Notes: a model not told the origin generated them from the letters alone. A stretch of DNA of 64,000 bases from Rhodospirillales bacterium (GCA_020638395.1 JACKIP010000005.1:69925-133924), one strand, 5' to 3'; counted from the first letter of the stretch, positions 16,503 through 26,212 are shown. A program made the numbers and translations.

Positions 16503-18614
16503 TTATGCACTTTTCACCTCTAAGCCGCCAGCGGCCAGTGCTTTCAGGACCTCATCCCGCGGCCCATCGGCCACAACCCGTCCCTGCTCCAGCAGAATCA
16601 GGCGGTCAACCATCGCCAGAAGCGGCTGCCGGTGCGTAATCAGGATCAATGTTTTATCTTTTGCTTCGTTGGCCATGTGCTGCTGGAAAGCACTTTCAGC
16701 CTGTACGTCCATGGCATTGGTCGGCTCGTCACAGACATAGATCGCCGGTTGCCGCAGCATCGCCCTTGCCAGTGCAATCGCCTGCCGCTGCCCTCCCGAC
16801 AAGCCCTCTCCCCGCTCCCCGATCGGCGCATCATACCCCAGAGGATGACGCGAAATGAATTCATGCACCCCGGCTTTTTCCGCCGCCTCAAGGATTTGCT
16901 CTTCCGTAACCTGCGGGTGACCGGCGATAATGTTATCGCGGACCGTGCCATTGAACAGCACGACATCCTGCGCAATATACCCGATATTCCGGCGCAGATC
17001 GGCAGGATCAATCTGGCGCTCATCCGTATCATCGAACAAAATAGTCCCTTCCGTCGGGTCATACAGATCCAGAATGAGGCGGGCAATTGTACTTTTTCCA
17101 GAGCCAATCCGGCCAATCAACCCCACTTTTTCACCGGGCTGGATGGAGAACGAAACGGCATCCAGAACCTTGCGATCGGTTTTCGGATACGCAAAATCAA
17201 CCCGGTCGAACGCGATTTTTCCCTTCAGGACAGGACGGTGCAAAAAGTTTATATTTGCCGGACGATCAACAGGTTTCGCCATCAGAGCGTCAATACTGCG
17301 CATGGCGGATTTTGTCTGATGATAGCGCGTAATCAGGTTTGCCATCTGCCCGACCGGAGCCATCGCCCGTCCGGTCAGGATCACGCAGGCAATCAGCGCT
17401 CCCATGGAAAAATGTCGGTCGGGGTCCCACACCATATACATTCCCATCAAAACGACCAGAATACTGGCGGATTGCTGTACCCAGCCCGCAAAATTTCCGC
17501 TAATGGCAGAATAAAACCGTGATTTCTGCCCCCACATGGCATTTTCCCCGACCTGCGCCCCATAGCGGGCACGAAATCCACCATCCGCCCCAATGGCTTT
17601 GATCGTTTCAAGACCATGGATCGTTTCGACCAGCAGACCATGCTTCGCCTCTGCTGATTTCATTGACTGACGCACAAAATGTTTGAGCGGTATCTGCAAA
17701 AGAAGTCCTGCAACAAAAATAAGCCCGATCAATCCGATCAGTAAAAAGGCAATCGGCTCACCTATCATGAAAATAATAAACAGGAAAAAGAGCGTAAACG
17801 GTAAATCCACAAGTCCGGTCACCGTTGCGGAGGTCATAAAATCGCGGACCGTATCAAAATCTTTCAGAGTATTGGCGAAAGCACCGCTGGATTTTGGGCG
17901 CTCCGACAATTTCATATCCAGCACCTGATCGTAGACCCGTCTGGTCGCGGACACATCAATCCGTCGTCCGGCAAAATCTATGAAATACCCGCGCAGAGTC
18001 CGGACAATGAAGTCAAAGACAAACACGATCAACGCACCAATTCCTAGAACCCACCCTGTTTCCGGAACCTGATTAGGAACCACCCGGTCATAGACCGTCA
18101 TGATAAAGAGCGGGCTGGCAAGGCCAAACAGGTTAATCAGAATCGCCGCGATCACGACATCCCGGTACACGCCTGTATTTTGCCAGAAGGCCCCCCAGAA
18201 CCAGTGGCGGTCCCGCTCCGGTCTGGCGACTTCTGTATAGGGATGGGTCAGGATGACCTTGCCGCTATAAGTCTTCGCCACCTGTTCAAAAGGGACCTCG
18301 ATTTCTTTTTGTTGCTTCAGATCAAAAATTTTCAGCATGTTCTGATGTTTTGACAGCAGGATAACAATTCCGCCGGTTTTCAACACCAGCACCGCCGGAA
18401 ATGTTGCCGGATCAATCGCTGTAATTTTTTTATCCGCGACTTTTGTTCGCAGTCCAATCCGCGCCGCCGCCTGCAAAAAGGCCTGCGGTTTCATGCCGGC
18501 GGCATCCACTGCGAGCCCGGCCCTCAACGCCTCTGCGGACTTTGCGCGTCCGTAATGTGCCGACAAATAGACAAGCGCCTGTAACAGGTAATCAAAGGGC
18601 GGTTTTTGACTCAT
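16503..18614 (-). CDS. Type I secretion ABC transporter/permease (HlyB/LapB type)
   Basis: 703 residues. Residues 1-130 are a C39-like domain without the catalytic cysteine, as in HlyB and LapB, so the substrate is not cleaved by it. Residues 145-430 form the six-helix membrane domain and 465-695 the ATPase: Walker A GRIGSGKST (501-509), signature LSGGQ (605-609), Walker B IYVCDE (625-630), and the H-loop His in LITHRQ. It drives unfolded substrate from the cytoplasm through HlyD and TolC. It follows the tolC-like gene by 60 bases. The FecR/FG-GAP protein is the obvious candidate cargo. Confidence 0.93.
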   Translation of the reverse strand: MSQKPPFDYLLQALVYLSAHYGRAKSAEALRAGLAVDAAGMKPQAFLQAAARIGLRTKVADKKITAIDPATFPAVLVLKTGGIVILLSKHQNMLKIFDLKQQKEIEVPFEQVAKTYSGKVILTHPYTEVARPERDRHWFWGAFWQNTGVYRDVVIAAILINLFGLASPLFIMTVYDRVVPNQVPETGWVLGIGALIVFVFDFIVRTLRGYFIDFAGRRIDVSATRRVYDQVLDMKLSERPKSSGAFANTLKDFDTVRDFMTSATVTGLVDLPFTLFFLFIIFMIGEPIAFLLIGLIGLIFVAGLLLQIPLKHFVRQSMKSAEAKHGLLVETIHGLETIKAIGADGGFRARYGAQVGENAMWGQKSRFYSAISGNFAGWVQQSASILVVLMGMYMVWDPDRHFSMGALIACVILTGRAMAPVGQMANLITRYHQTKSAMRSIDALMAKPVDRPANINFLHRPVLKGKIAFDRVDFAYPKTDRKVLDAVSFSIQPGEKVGLIGRIGSGKSTIARLILDLYDPTEGTILFDDTDERQIDPADLRRNIGYIAQDVVLFNGTVRDNIIAGHPQVTEEQILEAAEKAGVHEFISRHPLGYDAPIGERGEGLSGGQRQAIALARAMLRQPAIYVCDEPTNAMDVQAESAFQQHMANEAKDKTLILITHRQPLLAMVDRLILLEQGRVVADGPRDEVLKALAAGGLEVKSA

Positions 18615-18674
18615 ATTTGTATTGTACGGAAGATTATGAGGAAGGCAAAGGCTCTCTTGTGTAAGAGTCCTCTG

Positions 18675-20045
18675 CTACTCCGACCACAAATTGGCCAGCA
18701 GTCCCTTTTTAGGAAAATCCGGGTTGTCCACCTCCAGATGAAACGCCGTTTGCAATTGCCCCAAGGCCGCCAGAACCCCCAGCTCGGAAATCTTTTTCCG
18801 GTAGATCGCATTGATATATTCCAGCCGGGTCTGGAAATACTGATTCTCACTCTGCATTAGATTTAACAGACGAATCTGCGCACCTTCGAACTGGGTCTGA
18901 TTTGTTTCGAACAGATTTTGATTGATAGAGCGTCGTGCGTCCATGTTTCGCAGAATTTTATCTGCCGTTTCATATTCAATCCAGGCGCGACGCAAGGATT
19001 GCTGTAACTCTCGCTCCAACTGGCGTTTCTGGGCCTGCGCCTCAAACAGGCTGGCCTGCCGCTGGCGCACTTTTGCAAACTGCCCGCCTCCGGTTGAAAA
19101 ATTCCAGTTCATCTTGACGACAGCGCGGGCGTCGATGACATCCCCGCCGATAATATCATCAAGATCTTTTTTAAGATAAGACACTTCGCCGTTTACATCC
19201 GGGAAGAATGCAGCTTCCTCGGCAGCGACATCATGCGACCCGGCCTCAATCCGGTATTGAGCCGATAGCAGGGAGGGGTGCTCCGCCAATTGTATTTCGG
19301 CCTCTGCCAGCGTCTCCGGAAAGAGTGATTGCTCCCAGACAGGAAGTTCCATTTCCCCGGAGGGCATCTTACCGGTTAGTTGCAGATACCCGGATTGTGC
19401 CTCAAGAAATTGCGCCTGATATTCCGCAAGAATATTATCGAGAAGAATAGTAATATCCTCAGCCTGTTTCAACTCTGCCTCATCCGCCGCCCCTTCGCTG
19501 ACCATAGAGACAATCCGTTGGCGGTAATCGTCGATCTGGGCATTATGCCGGACAATCACATCCTGAGTCTCTTTGGTCCGCATCACATCAAAATAAGCCT
19601 GTGCTGTCTGAAGGGCCAGACTTTCACGAATATCACGAATATCCAGAGCTTTTGACTGATAGCGGGCGCGGGCCGCATCCACCCGCTCATTTGTTTCGAA
19701 TCCGTCAAAAATTCTTTGCGACAGACCAACACTCCCCTCCCACAAATAGGAATATCCGCTCCCGCGGGTCACGCTCAACCCCCGACTGGTCGCATTATCA
19801 CCATAGACCCGTCCGCCGGTTGCATTCACACTCAGCTCAGGATAATAGGCGGACTTCTGCTCCAGACGCTGATCCTTCAAATTAAGCTGCGCGGCCTGAG
19901 CCGCCTCGACACTCGGATGATATTGCAACGCCGCCGCCATTGCGCCCTGCAGGCTTTCCGCCTGCACGGGCACAGAATACCCGCCTGCCGTCAAAAAGAA
20001 AGACACAGCAGATATTTTAAGCAAATGGCGTATAGGAACGTACAT
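18675..20045 (-). CDS. TolC-family outer membrane channel of the type I secretion operon
   Basis: 456 residues. A signal peptide (about 1-29, ending VQAES) precedes the repeated TolC/OEP fold: long helices rich in Ala, Gln and Glu with GYSYLWEGSVGLSQRIFDGFET and later NWNFSTGGGQFAKVRQRQ, the two beta-barrel strand regions. It is the first gene of the operon and resembles the LapE/AggA type associated with adhesin export. A second tolC gene, beside pcm, is at 46.5 kb. The gap to pntAA on the other strand is 214 bases and must hold both promoters. Confidence 0.9.
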   Translation of the reverse strand: MYVPIRHLLKISAVSFFLTAGGYSVPVQAESLQGAMAAALQYHPSVEAAQAAQLNLKDQRLEQKSAYYPELSVNATGGRVYGDNATSRGLSVTRGSGYSYLWEGSVGLSQRIFDGFETNERVDAARARYQSKALDIRDIRESLALQTAQAYFDVMRTKETQDVIVRHNAQIDDYRQRIVSMVSEGAADEAELKQAEDITILLDNILAEYQAQFLEAQSGYLQLTGKMPSGEMELPVWEQSLFPETLAEAEIQLAEHPSLLSAQYRIEAGSHDVAAEEAAFFPDVNGEVSYLKKDLDDIIGGDVIDARAVVKMNWNFSTGGGQFAKVRQRQASLFEAQAQKRQLERELQQSLRRAWIEYETADKILRNMDARRSINQNLFETNQTQFEGAQIRLLNLMQSENQYFQTRLEYINAIYRKKISELGVLAALGQLQTAFHLEVDNPDFPKKGLLANLWSE

Positions 20046-20259
20046 CAGAAAATTTCAGGCGTAAGATTAGAATCAAAGATATCATTTTTATAATATCACA
20101 CCCGGCCTCTGCGAAAAGGTAAATTGCATACACAATGCCCCAAAACAACTTTGGGACTATCACGATGTTAAAATCGCAGACCCCTCTTTCTTTTTTAACG
20201 GGGATGAGTCACATTAAAGGAAATAAGATCTGATCCCAACCACATGAAGGAGACCCGCT

Positions 20260-21636
20260 GTGGCCCTGACCATCTCAATCCTCAAGGAAACCGTCCCCTC
20301 CGAGTCGCGTGTGGCCGCGACACCGGATACTGTTAAGAAGTTGGTTGCCCTGGGCGCCAAAATCCAGATTGAATCGCAGGCTGGTTTGGGCGCGCATATT
20401 CCCGATCAACACTTTCAGGACGCCGGGGCCAAGATCTGTAAAACAGTTGAAGAGACGCTGAAAGGTGCGGATGTTATCCTTAAAGTTGCCCCGCCAACAG
20501 AAAAAGAAATCACGAACTATCCCGCAAAAGCGCTGCTCATTACGCAGCTCAATCCCTATCAGAACGAAAAGCTGATTGCGACGCTGGCAAAAGCAAAAAT
20601 CGACTCCTTTGCCATGGAACTGGTTCCGCGCATTTCACGCGCACAGTCGATGGACGTTCTCTCCTCTCAATCCAACCTCGCCGGATATAAAGCCGTGCTG
20701 GATGCCTGCGAATATTACGGGCGAGCTCTGCCGATGATGATGACCGCAGCGGGAACGATTCCGCCAGCCAAAATTTTCGTAATGGGGGCTGGGGTTGCCG
20801 GATTACAGGCGATTGCAACGGCCCGACGTCTGGGAGCGGTCGTATCCGCCACAGATGTCCGTCCCGCGGCAAAAGAACAGGTCCAATCCCTTGGCGCCTC
20901 CTTCGTTGCGGTGGAAGACGCGGAATTCAAAGCCGCAGAAACCGCTGGCGGGTATGCCAAAGAGATGTCGAAAGACTATCAGAAGAAACAGGCCGATCTG
21001 ATCGCCGAGCATATTAAAAAGCAGGATATCGTCATTACCACGGCGCTAATCCCCGGACGCGCCGCGCCAAAGTTGCTAACGGAAGCACACATCAAATCCA
21101 TGAAACCGGGCTCTGTGATTGTTGATCTGGCGGCGGTGCAGGGAGGCAATACAGCGCTCACCGAAACGGGAAAGGTCGTGGTGAAGCACGATGTGACCCT
21201 TATCGGTCACGAAAACTTCCCGTCACGCCTTGCCGCGGATGCTTCTGCCTTATATGCCAAGAACTTACTCAATCTTCTTAACCTGATTATTGAGAAAGAA
21301 AAAGGTGCCCTTACCATCAATTGGGAGGATGACATTATCAAGGGAATCGCCCTGACCAGAGACGGCACCATCATTCATCCGGCCTTTGCAAAGGAAAAAC
21401 CTGCGGCGGCTCCGAAGTCTCAAGAGAAACCGACTGAAGAAAAAAAGACTCCCGTCGCCGCACCACCAACGCCAAAGCCAGAAAAACCTGCTCCGGTAAA
21501 AAAAGACGCGGTGGACAAGAAAACCAAACCTGCCGCCGCCAAAAAGAAAGCTCCCGCCAAACCTAAAAAAGAGACGGCAAAAACGACGGATACTAAGAAG
21601 AAACAGGCTCCGAAGAAAAAGGATGACAAAGCATGA
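20260..21636 (+). CDS. pntAA: NAD(P) transhydrogenase subunit alpha 1, with unusual C-terminal tail
   Basis: 458 residues. Residues 1-375 are the NAD(H)-binding domain I of proton-translocating transhydrogenase. The Rossmann motif is GAGVAGLQAIATARRLGA, and the family's mobile loop region follows. Residues about 375-458 form a tail made nearly only of Lys, Pro, Ala, Glu and Thr, not usual in PntAA proteins of the split type, which end near 375-385. GTG start with AAGGAG eight bases upstream. The stop overlaps the start of pntAB by four bases. The enzyme uses the proton gradient to make NADPH from NADH. Confidence 0.93.
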   Translation: MALTISILKETVPSESRVAATPDTVKKLVALGAKIQIESQAGLGAHIPDQHFQDAGAKICKTVEETLKGADVILKVAPPTEKEITNYPAKALLITQLNPYQNEKLIATLAKAKIDSFAMELVPRISRAQSMDVLSSQSNLAGYKAVLDACEYYGRALPMMMTAAGTIPPAKIFVMGAGVAGLQAIATARRLGAVVSATDVRPAAKEQVQSLGASFVAVEDAEFKAAETAGGYAKEMSKDYQKKQADLIAEHIKKQDIVITTALIPGRAAPKLLTEAHIKSMKPGSVIVDLAAVQGGNTALTETGKVVVKHDVTLIGHENFPSRLAADASALYAKNLLNLLNLIIEKEKGALTINWEDDIIKGIALTRDGTIIHPAFAKEKPAAAPKSQEKPTEEKKTPVAAPPTPKPEKPAPVKKDAVDKKTKPAAAKKKAPAKPKKETAKTTDTKKKQAPKKKDDKA

Positions 21637-22037
21637 ACAATGACACAAACCTCACCGATAAAACCGCTGATCTGGCAACCTTGCTGGAGCTGGCGCGTAA
21701 TAAAGCTGCCGAGATTTCCGTCGATGCCGCAAGCATGGCTGCTACGACGCATGGCGGCGATTTTCTGACGATGGGGCTGACGATCTTTGTTCTGGCCTGC
21801 TTTGTGGGTTATTACGTGGTCTGGCGGGTGACTCCTGCCCTGCACTCGCCGCTGATGGGCGTCACCAACGCGATTTCATCCGTGATTATCGTTGGGGCGA
21901 TTATTGCGCTGGGCGTAGGAGATTCTTCCTTTTTCGCCAAATTCATGGGCTTTATCGCCGTAACCCTTGCCTCCATCAATATCTTCGGCGGCTTCATCGT
22001 CACCAACCGCATGCTGAGCATGTTTAAAAAGAAATAA
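21633..22037 (+). CDS. pntAB: NAD(P) transhydrogenase subunit alpha 2
   Basis: 134 residues with three membrane helices (about 50-70, 77-97 and 103-125), the PntAB part of membrane domain II. The conserved stretch HSPLMGVTNAISSVIIVGAI is present, as is the SINIFGGFIVTNRMLSMFK end. About 45 N-terminal residues before the first helix are hydrophilic. It overlaps pntAA by ATGA, so coupled translation is expected. The three-gene arrangement is that of Rhodospirillum rubrum, unlike the two-gene pntAB of enteric bacteria. Confidence 0.95.
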   Translation: MNNDTNLTDKTADLATLLELARNKAAEISVDAASMAATTHGGDFLTMGLTIFVLACFVGYYVVWRVTPALHSPLMGVTNAISSVIIVGAIIALGVGDSSFFAKFMGFIAVTLASINIFGGFIVTNRMLSMFKKK

Positions 22038-22052
22038 TCAGGAAATCATCAC

Positions 22053-23441
22053 ATGACCACACTCGCCCCTCTTTTATACCTGATCGCCTCCATTCTGTTT
22101 ATTCTGGCACTGCGCGGCTTGTCGCATCCGGAAAGCGCCCGGCAAGGCCTGAAATTCGGCATGTTCGGGATGGCACTGGCCATTGTGACGACGTTGTTTG
22201 CCAGTGATGCGGGCATGCTCTTCTGGATTTTGGCCGGGATTGCTATCGGAGGCGGGATCGGTGCGACCGTTGCAAAAAAGATCCAGATGACCGCCCTGCC
22301 CCAACTGGTCGCGGCGTTTCACTCTCTGGTGGGATTGGCGGCCGTGTGTGTGGCGGCTGCGGCGTTTTACAATCCGGGCGCGTATGGCATTGGATCTTTT
22401 GGCGATATCAAGCTGGCCAGCCTGATTGAAATGTCTCTGGGGGCGGCGATTGGTGCCGTGACCTTTACCGGCTCGATCATTGCGTGGGGAAAGCTGCAAG
22501 GTAAAATCAGCGGAAAACCCGTTACCTTCGCGATGCAGCATCCGTTAAATGCGGCGCTCGGCGGCTTGCTGATTTTCCTGATTTTCATGCTGTGCACCAC
22601 GAATGCGTCTTTCTTTTTCTGGTCGATTATTCTCGTGGCGCTGGCACTCGGTGTTTTGATGATTATCCCGATCGGCGGTGCGGACATGCCGGTGATTGTG
22701 TCCATGCTGAACTCTTATTCCGGATGGGCCGCGGCGGGTATTGGTTTTACCCTGCATAATCCGCTGCTGATTATTACCGGGGCGTTGGTCGGAGCGTCCG
22801 GCGCAATTCTGTCCTATATCATGTGCAAAGGCATGAACCGCTCGTTCATTTCTGTTCTGCTGGGAGGATTTGGCGGTGAACAAGTAACAGGCGGCGGCGC
22901 AGATCTCGGAGACCGGACGGCAAAAATCGGGGCCGCTGAAGACGCCGCCTATATCCTGAAAAATGCCTCTAAAGTTATTATCGTCCCCGGCTACGGCATG
23001 GCAGTGGCGCAGGCGCAGCATGCGGTGCGGGAGATGGCCGATATGCTGAAAGCCGAAGGGGTTGATGTAAAATACGCAATTCACCCCGTCGCCGGACGGA
23101 TGCCGGGGCATATGAATGTCCTTCTTGCCGAAGCGAATGTTCCCTATGACGAAGTGTTCGAGCTGGAGGATATCAACCGCGACTTTGCGCAAACGGATGT
23201 CGTCTACGTGATCGGCGCGAACGATATTACCAATCCGGCGGCAAAGACCGATTCGTCCTCGCCGATCTATGGCATGCCGGTGCTGGATGTCGGAGCGGCA
23301 AAGACCGTCCTGTTTGTCAAACGCTCCATGGGTTCCGGTTATGCCGGCGTGGATAACCCCCTCTTCTATCAGGACAACACCATGATGCTGTTGGGCGATG
23401 CCAAAAAGATGACGGAAGAGATCATCAAAGCTGTAGAGTAG
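22053..23441 (+). CDS. pntB: NAD(P) transhydrogenase subunit beta
   Basis: 462 residues: eight to nine membrane helices (about 1-260) and the NADP(H)-binding domain III (about 290-462). The latter shows VPGYGMAVAQAQHAVREM, HPVAGRMPGHMNVLLAEA and VIGANDITNPAAK, all diagnostic. Completes the pntAA-pntAB-pntB operon, 15 bases after pntAB. Its stop codon is four bases from the GTG of the glycosyltransferase, so that gene probably shares the transcript. Confidence 0.97.
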   Translation: MTTLAPLLYLIASILFILALRGLSHPESARQGLKFGMFGMALAIVTTLFASDAGMLFWILAGIAIGGGIGATVAKKIQMTALPQLVAAFHSLVGLAAVCVAAAAFYNPGAYGIGSFGDIKLASLIEMSLGAAIGAVTFTGSIIAWGKLQGKISGKPVTFAMQHPLNAALGGLLIFLIFMLCTTNASFFFWSIILVALALGVLMIIPIGGADMPVIVSMLNSYSGWAAAGIGFTLHNPLLIITGALVGASGAILSYIMCKGMNRSFISVLLGGFGGEQVTGGGADLGDRTAKIGAAEDAAYILKNASKVIIVPGYGMAVAQAQHAVREMADMLKAEGVDVKYAIHPVAGRMPGHMNVLLAEANVPYDEVFELEDINRDFAQTDVVYVIGANDITNPAAKTDSSSPIYGMPVLDVGAAKTVLFVKRSMGSGYAGVDNPLFYQDNTMMLLGDAKKMTEEIIKAVE

Positions 23442-23445
23442 AATA

Positions 23446-24513
23446 GTGCGCATTCTTCACGTTGGAAACGGCAACCAGAAGCATCGCGGGGCGCGTTTCT
23501 ATGATGTCGGCAGCAAGCTGACGAATGGCCTCATCCGCAATGGACATGATGTTTATTTTCTGAGCGACCGTGATACGGCCCGCGCCGCGCCGCTTCTCCC
23601 CGTCAAAAAATGGGGAGAAAAAGCCTGTAACGACATATTTCTGGATATCTGCCGGAATTTTCAGCCCGATATGATTTTACTGGGACATGCCGATCTGATT
23701 ACGACCGACAGCCTTTGGGCCGCCAAAGACATCCTCCCGCAGGTGCGGATTGCCCAGTTTAATGTGGACCCGGTGTTCCGCCCGCATAATGTCGCGCAAA
23801 TTCTGTCCAAAACCGCCGCGGTGGATGCGACGTTCATAACCACCGCAGGGCCGGCACTCAGCCGCTTTCACACCGATCATGGGATCGTCGCTTATATCCC
23901 CAATCCGGTTGATCCCTCCATGGAGTCCCTGCGCTGTCATGAGCACACAGACCAGCCGCACAGCGTTTTCTGGGCACACCGTTACGGCAAAGCCAAGCAT
24001 CAGGACGCGACCTCGCCCCGGACGCAATATCCGTTATTTCTGGAACGCGCCGGAGTCGATATTGATTATTACGGCATGAACGGCAAGCCGGAGCTTTACG
24101 GGCAGGTCTATTTTCAAGCCATTGCACAGGCCAAAATGGGACTGAACCTCAGCATCACCAAGGCCGGGCCGGACGCACCGGAAGCGAGCGAAGAAGAGTT
24201 GTTCCTGTATGCCAGCGACCGGATCTCGCATTATATGGGCTGCGGATTATTGACCCTGACCACGAACAAAAATCATCTGGAAGACTTATTCACTCCGGAT
24301 GAGGAAATTATCATTTTTGAAACGGTCGAAGAATTGTTAGAAAAAGTCCGGTTCTACAGCCAGAACGACACGGCCCGGCAAAGAATCGCAGCGGCAGGCT
24401 GGCAAAAATCTCACACAGAATTCAATTCCACGCTCATCAGCCGGTATATGGTCGAACAAACCTTCAGAGCGCCGCTCTCCGCCACCTATCAATGGCCGAC
24501 AGAGGTGTATTGA
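23446..24513 (+). CDS. Glycosyltransferase (CgeB/GT1-like)
   Basis: 355 residues with the two Rossmann halves of a GT-B enzyme. It starts MRILHVGNGNQKHRGARFYD. The C-terminal half contains LNLSITKAGPDAPEASEEEL, then DRISHYMGCGLLTLT and a final arm, as in the Glycos_transf_1_2 (CgeB-like) group. Neither sugar donor nor acceptor can be told. Start is GTG, just after the pntB stop, with only a weak SD. Its function has no obvious link to transhydrogenase. Co-transcription is inferred from the spacing. Confidence 0.75.
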   Translation: MRILHVGNGNQKHRGARFYDVGSKLTNGLIRNGHDVYFLSDRDTARAAPLLPVKKWGEKACNDIFLDICRNFQPDMILLGHADLITTDSLWAAKDILPQVRIAQFNVDPVFRPHNVAQILSKTAAVDATFITTAGPALSRFHTDHGIVAYIPNPVDPSMESLRCHEHTDQPHSVFWAHRYGKAKHQDATSPRTQYPLFLERAGVDIDYYGMNGKPELYGQVYFQAIAQAKMGLNLSITKAGPDAPEASEEELFLYASDRISHYMGCGLLTLTTNKNHLEDLFTPDEEIIIFETVEELLEKVRFYSQNDTARQRIAAAGWQKSHTEFNSTLISRYMVEQTFRAPLSATYQWPTEVY

Positions 24514-24519
24514 GATCTT

Positions 24520-24662
24520 TATAGTACTTTCGTTTAATTTTAGGACATCTTCCAACACCGTCATTGCCTGAATTGTCGCAGGCAATTCTAAGGCAATTCA
24601 TTGATATTTATGTGTATTTATGGATTCCCATAGGATTTTCTGCGAAAATACGGGGAAGACGG
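24520..24662 (+). repeat. R1 double-hairpin repeat, copy B
   Basis: Leader from TATAGT at 24520, core 24558-24662 from CCGTCATT to GGGGAAGACGG. First hairpin GAATTG(T)C/GGCAATTC, second GGATTTTC/GAAAATAC. It lies between the convergent glycosyltransferase and anmK genes. Leader and first hairpin closely match copy A at 11365-11499. Confidence 0.7.
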
Positions 24663-24738
24663 ATGCCTTATTTTTAATCCGAAGAACTTTATCTTCTAAA
24701 ACAGGAATGACAATCTGCCCCCGAAAGAGGCTCAAACA

Positions 24739-25875
24739 TCACTCCGGGAGATTATCCCGCGCCGGCGGCGTCCGCGCCAGAACACCTCCCCCCAGAGGAT
24801 GAGGCACTCCGGTTGTTCCGGGAAAGCTGATAGGAAGTCCCAGAAGAGACCGCACGGCAAAATAGGCAAACATTTCGCCTTCCGTCGCATCTCCATTCCA
24901 CCCCAGATCATCCACGGGATGAATATTCAGCTCTTTCTTCAGAAGAGACATCAGCGTTTTGTTGTGACGTCCGCCTCCCCCGACATACCAGACCTGCGGA
25001 GGAACTGGCATAAATTTTTCCGCTTTGATAATGCATTCCGCCGTAAATTGCAGCAAAGTGGCCATTCCGTCTTCAATGGAAACGCCCCCCATTTGCTCGA
25101 CCGCCGCCCCCAGATCGGCGATATCCCACTCATCGCGGTCCAGAGATTTGGGCGGCAAGCGATCAAAATACGGATGTTGGTGCCAGCGATCCAGCAATGA
25201 CCGAACCGGTGTTCCGGCAGCCGCCAGTTTACCGTCCTCATCATAACGCGCCCCGGTATGGCGCTGTGCCCAGTCATCCATCAATGCATTGCCGGGACCG
25301 AGATCAAACGCCAGAATATCATCCCCTCCGGCCCCCACCCACGTTACATTTGAGACTCCGCCGATATTCAAAAATGCGAAGGGAGGCTCTATATGTGCGC
25401 AAGATCCCAGCACCCGGTGGTAGAGAGGCGCCAGAGGAGCCCCCTCCCCTCCGTGCAGGACATCATTGCTGCGAAAATCATAAACTGTGTCAATCCCGGT
25501 TTCCCTTGCCATCAATGCCCCGTCCCCAAGCTGAATGGTAAGCTTTTCCGCCGGAGCATGAAAAATGGTCTGACCATGCAACCCGATGACATCAACCTTT
25601 TCCGGTGTGAGCTTTTCCTGTCGCAGCAAAGCCCGAACCACCTCGATATGAAGGCGTGTGGAGAGCTCCTCCGCCACCAGAACATCAGCCGCCGTCCGGT
25701 CACGTCGCCCGTAGCAACGGCGGATTTGCGCGCGATCCACCTCCTCATAGGGCTGGTAGTAAAACGCCAGCGGCCGGGCATAATCGTGCCCGTCCGTTTC
25801 AATGAGCGCCGCGTCCACCCCGTCCAGAGACGTTCCGGACATCAATCCAATCGCAGTATAGATCCTGTTTGTCAT
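24739..25875 (-). CDS. anmK: Anhydro-N-acetylmuramic acid kinase
   Basis: 378 residues from the ATG at 25875; a TTG two codons earlier is possible. Hallmarks: GLMSGTSLDGVDAALIETDG near the N-terminus (ATP phosphate loop), GLHGQTIFHAP, FLNIGGVSNVTW, and LGPGNALMDDWAQRHTGARYD with the catalytic Asp. The enzyme converts anhydroMurNAc from recycled wall fragments to MurNAc-6-phosphate. It lies 16 bases after a small membrane-protein gene, so the two are likely in one transcript. It opposes the R1 copy B. Confidence 0.93.
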   Translation of the reverse strand: MTNRIYTAIGLMSGTSLDGVDAALIETDGHDYARPLAFYYQPYEEVDRAQIRRCYGRRDRTAADVLVAEELSTRLHIEVVRALLRQEKLTPEKVDVIGLHGQTIFHAPAEKLTIQLGDGALMARETGIDTVYDFRSNDVLHGGEGAPLAPLYHRVLGSCAHIEPPFAFLNIGGVSNVTWVGAGGDDILAFDLGPGNALMDDWAQRHTGARYDEDGKLAAAGTPVRSLLDRWHQHPYFDRLPPKSLDRDEWDIADLGAAVEQMGGVSIEDGMATLLQFTAECIIKAEKFMPVPPQVWYVGGGGRHNKTLMSLLKKELNIHPVDDLGWNGDATEGEMFAYFAVRSLLGLPISFPGTTGVPHPLGGGVLARTPPARDNLPE

Positions 25876-25891
25876 CTCCAAAGGCCAGATC

Positions 25892-26149
25892 CTAATCTAC
25901 ATGGGACGAAGTATTGGAGTTTGGATTTTCATAGTTATAGGGCTGGGCATGATCTTCCTGAATAATTTTTTCCTGCTCATCCATTTTGTTTATCACATTT
26001 TCTTCTTCAATTTTTTCAAGCGCCGCCGGAGACAGCGTTTTTGGCCCAAACAGAGCGTGTCCCTGTTCCTTAAATCCGATGGCAATGCCCAGCCCCAGTA
26101 AAATCCCCACCAGCAAAACCAGCATATATTTAAAAAATCCTTTTTCCAT
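25892..26149 (-). CDS. Small single-pass membrane protein
   Basis: 85 residues: MEKGFFK, then a membrane helix (about 8-26, rich in Leu and Gly), then a polar acidic tail ending SNTSSHVD. A strong AAGGAG about nine bases before the ATG and the codon pattern support real translation. No known family recognised. It is upstream of anmK with a 16-base gap. Confidence 0.65.
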   Translation of the reverse strand: MEKGFFKYMLVLLVGILLGLGIAIGFKEQGHALFGPKTLSPAALEKIEEENVINKMDEQEKIIQEDHAQPYNYENPNSNTSSHVD

Positions 26150-26212
26150 TTCAGACTCCTTCCTTTTTCTAAATGTTCTTTGATATTCTTTATTCGCCTA
26201 AGGACTTATATT

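Noticed and set aside
16503..18614. Peptidase-containing bacteriocin exporter
   Set aside because: The N-terminal C39-like domain lacks the catalytic cysteine, as in HlyB-type exporters.
24620..24802. Open frame of 60 codons after the glycosyltransferase gene
   Set aside because: It begins inside R1 copy B and overlaps anmK antisense; no SD.
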